Below, one piece after another: positions 4,443 through 9,558 of a stretch of 9,558 bases of DNA. Numbering within the stretch: position 1 is the first letter of the stretch; the number at the start of each line of letters is the position of its first letter. Source of the stretch: Deltaproteobacteria bacterium (GTDB lineage Bacteria; Myxococcota; Myxococcia; Myxococcales; 40CM-4-68-19); the NCBI GenBank assembly GCA_005879095.1, contig VBLM01000488.1, positions 1-9,558 on the forward strand, in the 5' to 3' direction. Below the pieces are notes generated by a model, which was not told the origin of the DNA, searched no databases, and worked only from the letters and a program-made list of their open reading frames with translations. The translations under genes and the position numbers were made by a program.

Positions 4443-7403
4443 ATGCGTCTTTTCGGGTTGTTCCTCGCGCTCGTCTTGTGCGCGCCGCTCGCGCGCGCCG
4501 ATTCCATCGCCGACGAGGCCGACTTCCGTTTCCACCGCGCGGCGAACCTGTACCGGCAGGGCAAGGTCGAGGAGGCGCTGGGCGAGTTCCTCGCCTCGAA
4601 CCGGCTGGTCAGGAACCGCAACGTCATCTTCAACATCGCGCGCAGCTTCGAGCAGCTCGGGCACTTCAACGAGGCCTACCGCTGGTACACGGAGATCCTC
4701 GGCGACGAGATGCCGGACGGGGATCGGAAGGATCTGCACGACGCGCTCAGGCGGCTGCGGCCCTCGCTTGCGCTGTTGCAGGTCGAGTCCACTCCGCCAG
4801 GTGCGACCGTCTACGTCGATCGCCAGGACCTCGGCGCGCGCGGACAGACGCCGGTGACGCTGGCGCTGCCGCCCGCGAAAGTGACGGTGATGGACGAGTT
4901 GGCCGGGTACCGGCCCGTCCAGCAGCAGCTGACGCTCGCGACCGGACGGACGGCGGTGGTGCAGCCGACGCTCGATCGCATCTATGGCGCGGTGGTGGTC
5001 GAAGGTGAGCCGAGCGGGTCCGAAGTGCGCGTCGAAGGGCAGGCCGCACCGCTCGAGCTTTCCGGCGGCAAGGCGAAGATCGTCCCCGGCCGGCACATCC
5101 TGACGATCAGCGCGCCCGGGCACGCGCCGGACCAGATCGCGATCGAAGTCCCCGCCGACGGTGTCGCCCCGGTCAAGTTCAAGCTGCTGCCGCTTCCGCC
5201 GCCCTCCGGCGCGCTGGTCGTCCGCGCGAACCTCGACGGCGCCTTGGTCCGCGTCGACGGCAAGGAGGCAGGCTTCACGCCCGGCGTGATCGACAACGTC
5301 GTGGTCGGCAGACATGAGATTCAGATCCTCGCCGAGGGCCGCGAGCCCGTGGTCGAGCAGATCGACGTGCGGAAGAACGAGCGCAGCTTCGTCGACGTGA
5401 AGCTGCGGTACGCCTTGCCCCGCGTGGTCGCGGCCGAGAAAGAGCTGACCCAGGCGCAGGACGCGCCGGCCAGCATCACCGTCATCACGGCCGAGGAGAT
5501 CCGCGGCTTCGGGTACACGACCCTGGCCGAGGCGCTCGGGTCGGTGCGCGGCATGTACACGACGTACGACCGCGCCTATCCCACCCTCGGCGTGCGCGGG
5601 TTCTCTTCGCCCGGCGTCTACAACAGCCGCGTGCTCGTCCTCTCCGACGGGCACGTGATGAACGAGGCTTCGCAGGGGACGTCGTTCATCGGCCACGAGT
5701 TCGACGCCGACCTCTCGGACGTCGAGCGGATCGAGGTCGTGCGCGGGCCGGGATCGGTGCTCTACGGATCGGCGGCGTTCTTCGCGGTGGTGAACGTCGT
5801 TCACCGCACGCCCGCACGCGGCTTCCATGGTGAGGCCGGCGGGACCGTCGGCACGCTCGGCGAAAACGCCGGCAGCGCCTCGGCATCGGTGGCCGGCGAG
5901 ACTACCTGGGCCTGGGCGCGGGTGGGGGGCGTCGATCGGGCGGGCGACCCATTCTTCGCCAACCCGGCGAACGGCGCGATCGCGCAGGATCTCGACCGGG
6001 AGCGCGCCGGTCACGTCGATCTGCGCGCCCGCGCCGGCGACTGGACGCTCTCCGCTGCGTACAACGAGCGCAAAAAGCTGTTGCCCACCGCCGCGTACGA
6101 AACCGTCTTCGGCGGCGCCGGCACTTTCGTCCACGATCGGCGCGGCTACCTGCAGGCCGAATTCGAGCACGCCTTCGACTCCGGCCTCGCCTTCGACGTT
6201 CGCGCCGCCTACGACGGCGTCCGCTACAACGGCAGCTGGAACTACGCCGGGCGGCCGAAGGGGGTGCTCGGCTCCGACTCCGACAGCGAGGACTGGGCCA
6301 CCGCGGAAGCCCGCATTCGCCTGCCGGAGCTGGGCGGCCACCGCATCTTCGCCGGCGGTGAATTCCAGTCGCGCTGGCGGGTGTACCTGAACTCGATCGT
6401 CCCCGGCACGGCCGACGGCGCGACACCCGCGACCTATTTCGCCAACTTCGACGACCGCACCGGGCTCGGCTCGCCCGACCCTCTCGTCCCAAACGCAGAA
6501 ACAGTCATCTCCGGCTATGCGGGAGATGACTGGCGCATCTCGCGCCGAATACAGGTCGACGCCGCGGTGCGCGTCGACCAGTACATCGACAACTTCCCGG
6601 CCGCGTCGACCGAGAAGCAGCCGGCGCCGGCGTTCAACCCGCGCGTGGCGGTGCTGCTGCAGCCGTACGACGCGGGGCGCACCAAGCTGCTCTTCGGACG
6701 GGCCTTCCGGTATCCGGGCTTTTACGAGCGGTATTTCACCGACTACGGCATCTCCGAGGTCCGGCCCGACACGCCGCTCAAGCCGGAGGTGGTCTACTCG
6801 GGCGAGATCGAGCATGCCCACCAGTTCACCGACGAGGTCTCGGTGACGCTGGCGGGATACCTGAGCGAGATGCGCGATCTGATCCGGATCGGATCGCCCG
6901 AGGGACAGCCCGACGTCAGCCAGTATCAAAACCGGAAATTCCCGGTACACGCGGCGGGCGGCGAGATCGAGGTGCGCTGGCAGGCCGGGCCGGGGTGGGT
7001 CTTCTCGGGCTGGTACGCCTACAGCGTCGTGCGCGACGACAACGGCGGGCCGTGGTTCCGCGGGTCGCCGCTGGCGAATTCGCCGGCCAGCACCGGCGCG
7101 CTGCGGATGCTGTATCCGCTGGTGGCGCAGACGCTCTCGATCTCGACCGAGGTGACGTACGGCGGGCCGCGGCGGTCGATCGCCGACCCGGGCTTCACCC
7201 CCGGCCTCGTCGGTGAGCAGCTCAATTGGAACCTCGGGATTTCGGGCGAATATCCGCGCTACGGGCTGCGGTACGGCGCGTTCATCTACAACCTGCTGGA
7301 CCAGCGCGTGTTGCTGCCGGCTGGACCGGAAGTGTCGTTCCCGGAGCACGCGGTGCCGCAGTACGGCCGGACGCTGCGGCTGCAGCTATCAGCCGCCTTT
7401 TAG
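4443..7403 (+). CDS. TonB-dependent outer-membrane receptor with N-terminal TPR-like segment and three PEGA-like repeats
   Basis: This encodes a 986-residue outer-membrane protein. MRLFGLFLALVLCAPLARA is a Sec signal, with cleavage likely after Ala19. Residues 27-105 are TPR-like helices (NLYRQGKVEEALGEF, IFNIARSFEQLGHFNEAYR). Three PEGA-like beta repeats follow at about 110-178, 181-250 and 255-323, marked by PPGATVYVDR, EPSGSEVRVEG and DGALVRVDGKEAG. The TonB plug domain is at about 338-457: APASITVITAEEIR, TLGVRGF, VLVLSDG and VERIEVVRGPGSVLYGSAA. The rest is a 22-strand-type barrel ending in Phe (LQLSAAF), as outer-membrane barrels do. Receptors of the BtuB/CirA type are usually 600-750 residues; the excess is the N-terminal extension. 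No canonical TonB box is clear; PRVVAAEKE at 326-334 is in the right place. The start is ATG 4443, five bases after the kinase stop, with GGAG at 4428-4431; the open frame further upstream overlaps the kinase gene and is not real. The ligand is unknown and no Fur-like site was seen. Confidence 0.93.
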   Translation: MRLFGLFLALVLCAPLARADSIADEADFRFHRAANLYRQGKVEEALGEFLASNRLVRNRNVIFNIARSFEQLGHFNEAYRWYTEILGDEMPDGDRKDLHDALRRLRPSLALLQVESTPPGATVYVDRQDLGARGQTPVTLALPPAKVTVMDELAGYRPVQQQLTLATGRTAVVQPTLDRIYGAVVVEGEPSGSEVRVEGQAAPLELSGGKAKIVPGRHILTISAPGHAPDQIAIEVPADGVAPVKFKLLPLPPPSGALVVRANLDGALVRVDGKEAGFTPGVIDNVVVGRHEIQILAEGREPVVEQIDVRKNERSFVDVKLRYALPRVVAAEKELTQAQDAPASITVITAEEIRGFGYTTLAEALGSVRGMYTTYDRAYPTLGVRGFSSPGVYNSRVLVLSDGHVMNEASQGTSFIGHEFDADLSDVERIEVVRGPGSVLYGSAAFFAVVNVVHRTPARGFHGEAGGTVGTLGENAGSASASVAGETTWAWARVGGVDRAGDPFFANPANGAIAQDLDRERAGHVDLRARAGDWTLSAAYNERKKLLPTAAYETVFGGAGTFVHDRRGYLQAEFEHAFDSGLAFDVRAAYDGVRYNGSWNYAGRPKGVLGSDSDSEDWATAEARIRLPELGGHRIFAGGEFQSRWRVYLNSIVPGTADGATPATYFANFDDRTGLGSPDPLVPNAETVISGYAGDDWRISRRIQVDAAVRVDQYIDNFPAASTEKQPAPAFNPRVAVLLQPYDAGRTKLLFGRAFRYPGFYERYFTDYGISEVRPDTPLKPEVVYSGEIEHAHQFTDEVSVTLAGYLSEMRDLIRIGSPEGQPDVSQYQNRKFPVHAAGGEIEVRWQAGPGWVFSGWYAYSVVRDDNGGPWFRGSPLANSPASTGALRMLYPLVAQTLSISTEVTYGGPRRSIADPGFTPGLVGEQLNWNLGISGEYPRYGLRYGAFIYNLLDQRVLLPAGPEVSFPEHAVPQYGRTLRLQLSAAF

Positions 7404-7440
7404 CCGCCGAAGGCGGCTTAGGCGGCTGCGCTTTTTGCGC
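7391..7440 (+). terminator. Nested GC-rich hairpin with T run after the receptor gene
   Basis: AGCCGCC occurs at 7391-7397 and 7402-7408, and its complement GGCGGCT at 7412-7418 and 7421-7427, so an inner 7-bp stem with a GAA loop is nested inside an outer 7-bp stem. A 13-base palindrome, GCGC-TTTTT-GCGC (7428-7440), follows. The outer arm overlaps the last codons of the receptor gene. The stem followed by T5 is plausible as an intrinsic terminator, but the T run sits inside a second palindrome rather than free, so its efficiency is uncertain. Confidence 0.5.
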
Positions 7441-7494
7441 TTGAGCCGTCAACGGAGGTTTTCGTGACTCAATTTCGCCGAATTGTGGGGTTAG

Positions 7495-8112
7495 ATGATC
7501 GAGCCCGTCGAGTTGTGCGGCCGGTTCGTTCGGCTACGGCCGCTTTCAGCGGCCGACGTCGAGCCGATGCGCCGGCTGGCTTCCGGGCCGCGCGAGACGT
7601 TCACCTGGGCGAACGTTCCGCAGCCGGACCTCGTCGAGGCGTACGTGTCGCGCGCCGTCACCGCAATGGAGCGACGCGAGGCGGTCGTGTTCGCGACGTG
7701 CCTGCTTTCCGGGGAGCTCGTCGGCTGCACGCGGCTGTTCGATCTGCAGCGGTGGGAGTGGCCGGCGGGCGCGGATCCGCGCGCGGGGCAGGACGTCGTC
7801 GACGCGGCGGAGATCGGTTACACGTGGATCGCGCCGGCCTGGCAGCGAACGGCGGTGAATACCGAGGCGAAGCTGCTCATGCTGCGGCATGCGTTCGAAA
7901 CCTGGCGCTGCTGGCGGGTGACGTTGAAGACCGACGAGCGGAACGAGCGGTCGCGCCGGGCGATCGAACGCCTGGGCGCGCATTTCGACGGCGTTTTACG
8001 GGCGTTTCAACCGGCGGTGGACGGCAAGCCGCGCAACACGGCTTACTACACGATCCTCGCCGCCGAATGGCCCTCCGTGAGGGCCGGCCTGAACGCAAGA
8101 CTCATGCGTTGA
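7495..8112 (+). CDS. GNAT-family N-acetyltransferase, RimJ/RimL-like
   Basis: This 205-residue cytoplasmic enzyme is expected to transfer an acetyl group from acetyl-CoA to an amine; the substrate is unknown. The N-terminus MIEPVELCGRFVRLRPLSAAD is typical of the RimJ/RimL (Acetyltransf_3) group. EIGYTWIAPAWQRTAVNTEA at 106-125 is motif A: QRTAVN stands where many GNATs have Q/R-x-x-G-x-G/A, a variant usual in this subgroup. LKTDERNERSRRAIERLGA at 144-162 is the conserved C-terminal motif. The ATG at 7495 is forced, because the preceding in-frame codon is TAG. The ribosome site is weak (GGGG at 7487-7490). A strong GGAGG at 7454-7458 lies before a GTG in another frame, discussed in the findings. 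The gene stands alone between the presumed terminator and the insertion sequence, and looks complete. Confidence 0.88.
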   Translation: MIEPVELCGRFVRLRPLSAADVEPMRRLASGPRETFTWANVPQPDLVEAYVSRAVTAMERREAVVFATCLLSGELVGCTRLFDLQRWEWPAGADPRAGQDVVDAAEIGYTWIAPAWQRTAVNTEAKLLMLRHAFETWRCWRVTLKTDERNERSRRAIERLGAHFDGVLRAFQPAVDGKPRNTAYYTILAAEWPSVRAGLNARLMR

Positions 8113-8122
8113 AGGGTGACTG

Positions 8123-8172
8123 ACCAAGGACATCCTTGACACTTTGGCACACAGACATCCTTTACACCTCGG
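8123..8172 (+). repeat. Left end of the IS: inverted repeat with two 12-bp subrepeats
   Basis: ACATCCTTGACA (8130-8141) and ACATCCTTTACA (8155-8166) lie 25 bases apart, start to start. The inner copy contains the transposase stop codon (TTA at 8162-8164 on the plus strand). These are probably transposase-binding sites. Confidence 0.82.
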
Positions 8173-9367
8173 CCGATTGAGGTTTGCGCTTCATCACGAT
8201 TCCCTGAGCGATCTTGCGGTCGTCGAGTTCCGCGATGATGAGGTCGAGGAAGCGGATCTCCCAGGTGGTTTCGCCGATCCTGTCCAGCTCGATGATTTCT
8301 CCGGCGAGCGCGCTGGTGACAAAGAGCTTGCGCCTGTGCCAGCGGATGCAGCCGTAGCGGTCGACGTCGCAGGCCTCGCGCCAGGCAGGCGGATCCGGCT
8401 TGAGCAGCTTGCGCGGGTAGCCACGGGATGAGCGCCGGTAGACGAGGGCCGGCGGGACGTCGCCGAGGGCCTCGTGCGGGCGATCTTCATTGTAGTCGCG
8501 GCGCCATTCGTCGATGACGCGGCGCTGCTCGACCAGGTTCTCCGCCGACGGAGTGACGGCCTCCTCAAGAGTGAGATGGCAGCGTTCGAGGCGGCCGTTC
8601 TGCTGCGGCTTACCCGGCTCGATCCGCTCGAGCTGGATGCCGAGCTTGAGCCACCAGACCGACAGCCTGGTCAGCCTGCCGGCGCCGGTCGAGGCAAAGG
8701 GCGGCCCATTGTCGGAGCGGATCGCCTTGGGCAAGCCAAACTCCTGAAACGCCGAGTCGAGGACCTTCTCCACGTTGTCGCCGGTGGGATCGAGCATCGC
8801 CTCGGCGCGGAGCAGGAAGCGCGTGTCCGCGTCCATCAGAGTCAGGACGTGGCACCAGTTGCCGTCCTGGAGGCGGAATTTTCCTTTGAAATCGATGCAC
8901 CAGGTGTCGTTGGGCTCGAGCGTGGCGGCAAACGGCTGCGTCAACGGCGGAGCGTGCTTGCGCGTTTTCCTCACGCGGCAGAGACCCCGGCGCTTGAGGA
9001 GATTGCCGATCGAGGTGGTGCTCGGCCAGTCGATGTCGGGATGGCGGTCGACGAGGATCGCCCGCAGTTTGCGCGGTCCGCGCCGCGGCATCTGCTTGCG
9101 GGCTTGGACGATCCAGTCCTCGATCTCGGCTGAGATGGCGTTGGGATTGCTGTGCGGCCGCCGCGACTTTTCCTCGAGCGCTGTGAGCTTGTGCCCGGCC
9201 TCGCGGAAACGATTCACCCACCGGTAGCCGGCGGCCCGGCTGACGCCGTACTTGCGACAGAGCTCGGCCATTTCGACCTGGCCGCCCTCGGCCTCATTCC
9301 AGCGCTTCTCCCACTCCAGCACGAAATTGACCTTCTCCTTCATCACGTCCGTCGCTTTCCAGGGCAT
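8162..9367 (-). CDS. IS481-family transposase
   Basis: This is a 401-residue DDE transposase. The N-terminus MPWKATDVMKEKVNF is characteristic of the group. A helix-turn-helix follows at about residues 33-58 (MAELCRKYGVSRAAGYRWVNRF), then a linker helix region (HTH_29/32-like). The integrase core holds the catalytic triad: Asp159 in TWCIDFKG, Asp219 in IRSDNGPPF and Glu261 in QQNGRLERCH. There are 41 residues between the last two, which includes the STGAGRLTRLSVWW segment typical of IS481 enzymes. RPHEALGDVPPALVY at 296-310 is the usual C-terminal integrase motif. All catalytic residues and the full length are present, so it is probably functional. The start is uncertain: ATG 9367 matches the conserved N-terminus but has no clear ribosome site, while in-frame ATG 9409 is preceded by AAGGA ten bases upstream and would add 14 residues. 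Confidence 0.92.
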   Translation of the reverse strand: MPWKATDVMKEKVNFVLEWEKRWNEAEGGQVEMAELCRKYGVSRAAGYRWVNRFREAGHKLTALEEKSRRPHSNPNAISAEIEDWIVQARKQMPRRGPRKLRAILVDRHPDIDWPSTTSIGNLLKRRGLCRVRKTRKHAPPLTQPFAATLEPNDTWCIDFKGKFRLQDGNWCHVLTLMDADTRFLLRAEAMLDPTGDNVEKVLDSAFQEFGLPKAIRSDNGPPFASTGAGRLTRLSVWWLKLGIQLERIEPGKPQQNGRLERCHLTLEEAVTPSAENLVEQRRVIDEWRRDYNEDRPHEALGDVPPALVYRRSSRGYPRKLLKPDPPAWREACDVDRYGCIRWHRRKLFVTSALAGEIIELDRIGETTWEIRFLDLIIAELDDRKIAQGIVMKRKPQSAEV

Positions 9368-9402
9368 CGCCGAGTTGTCGACGATGTCGCTGTGCAAAAC
9401 GT

Positions 9403-9452
9403 CCGACATGTAAAGGATGTCCTTGTGCTGACCTGTAAAGGATGTTCGTGGT
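9403..9452 (-). repeat. Right end of the IS: inverted repeat with two 12-bp subrepeats
   Basis: TGTAAAGGATGT occurs at 9409-9420 and 9434-9445, again 25 bases apart, as the inverted counterparts of the left-end pair. An alternative transposase start codon (ATG, 9409-9407) begins at the edge of the inner copy. Confidence 0.82.
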
Positions 9453-9491
9453 TTGCACCGCTCGGCATGTGGCACTACTCGTCCGCGACAC

Positions 9492-9520
9492 TTGACCGTG
9501 TGAAAGAAGTCTGCTATTCA
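9492..9520 (+). promoter_or_regulatory. Possible promoter before the gene at the right edge
   Basis: TTGACC at 9492-9497 (five of six to the -35 consensus) and TATTCA at 9515-9520 (weak -10) are separated by 17 bases. The predicted start of transcription, about 7 bases after the -10, falls on the ATG at 9527, so the message would be leaderless or nearly so; no Shine-Dalgarno sequence is present. Confidence 0.35.
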
Positions 9521-9526
9521 AGATGC

Positions 9527-9558
9527 ATGGCGACGCAACTATCTTTCAATCTGCCACA
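9527..9558 (+). CDS. Possible start of a RAYT/Y1-type transposase gene, cut off by the window edge
   Basis: Ten codons are visible, giving MATQLSFNLP. From memory, this resembles the opening of many REP-associated tyrosine transposases (Y1_Tnp, COG1943), which often begin M-A-x-Q-L-S-F before an Arg/Gly-rich GGRRxGAGRK segment, but that segment lies outside the window. An alternative ATG at 9523 is in a different frame and gives MHGDATIFQSAT. The call rests on the short N-terminus, the upstream TTGACC promoter candidate and the possible link to the 221-bp element at 1816-2036. It could equally be an unrelated gene or not coding at all. Confidence 0.3.
   Translation, partial: MATQLSFNLP

Larger units (their letters stand above)
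8123..9452. mobile_element. IS481-family insertion sequence, apparently intact
   Basis: A complete IS481-type transposase gene (minus strand) is bounded by inverted ends. Positions 8123-8172 and the reverse complement of 9403-9452 align without gaps at 39 of 50 bases. The first and last few bases are less conserved, so the true tips may be up to about seven bases further in; the strongest conserved boundary is ACATCC at 8130 and its complement at 9445. No target duplication could be identified. The element sits between the GNAT gene and the partial gene at the right edge, and interrupts no recognisable coding region. Confidence 0.85.

Noticed and set aside
4311..7349. A very long open frame (about 1012 codons) on the minus strand opposite the receptor gene
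   Set aside because: Its translation is low-complexity Arg/Ala/Asp/Val-rich with no recognisable domain. It mirrors codon bias of the receptor gene, which has clear plug and barrel motifs on the plus strand.
7470..7490. CAATT-TCGCCG-AATTG near the GNAT start as a fragment of the 221-bp element end
   Set aside because: Only a few bases (CGAATTG) agree with the element end and the diagnostic GGGGACACCATA core is absent; treated as chance.
8113..9465. Target-site duplication flanking the insertion sequence
   Set aside because: Comparing the bases outside 8123 and 9452, and outside 8130 and 9445, gives no matching direct repeat, so none is claimed.

Overview
The window is high-GC DNA, dense with genes on both strands, and most likely comes from an uncultured Myxococcota (delta-proteobacterial) genome. 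The evidence is a Hanks-type Ser/Thr kinase of the GGGMGEVYLA / HRDISPQNIL type with a membrane anchor and periplasmic PEGA repeats, next to a PEGA-bearing outer-membrane receptor, plus a glycine-zipper OmpA lipoprotein. This placement is inference; no rRNA, tRNA or phylogenetic marker is present.

Left part (1-2036). A truncated OmpA-like lipoprotein gene runs leftward off the edge. Divergent from it is a two-gene unit, an AhpE-like peroxiredoxin followed by a DUF2461 protein, whose genes overlap by one base. A 221-bp element (1816-2036) with 21-bp perfect terminal inverted repeats and internal hairpins separates this unit from a convergent DUF4337-type membrane protein gene. The element looks like a non-autonomous (MITE- or REPIN-like) mobile unit. 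Its two ends contribute bases to the stop codons of both convergent genes.

Centre (2035-7440). The DUF4337-type gene (minus) is divergent from a two-gene plus-strand unit. The first gene encodes a kinase with a cytoplasmic catalytic domain, one membrane segment and two periplasmic PEGA repeats. Five bases further on begins a 986-residue TonB-dependent receptor whose N-terminus carries a signal peptide, a TPR-like segment and three PEGA-like repeats before the plug and barrel. The same repeat family on the periplasmic face of both proteins suggests an envelope-spanning sensing or assembly pair; this is the most interesting system in the window. A nested GC-rich hairpin with a T run follows the receptor gene and may terminate the unit.

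Right part (7495-9558). A RimJ/RimL-like GNAT acetyltransferase gene is followed by an apparently intact IS481-family insertion sequence (about 8123-9452, transposase on the minus strand). Its ends each carry two 12-bp repeats at identical 25-bp spacing. The last 32 bases contain what may be the start of another gene (MATQLSFNLP...). It resembles from memory the N-termini of REP-associated tyrosine transposases (RAYTs), preceded by a plausible promoter placed for a leaderless transcript. If so, it is a candidate family for mobilising the 221-bp element at 1816-2036, but ten codons are too few to be sure.

No stretch over 300 bases lacks a gene or mobile element. No tRNA, rRNA, CRISPR array or replication origin was seen.
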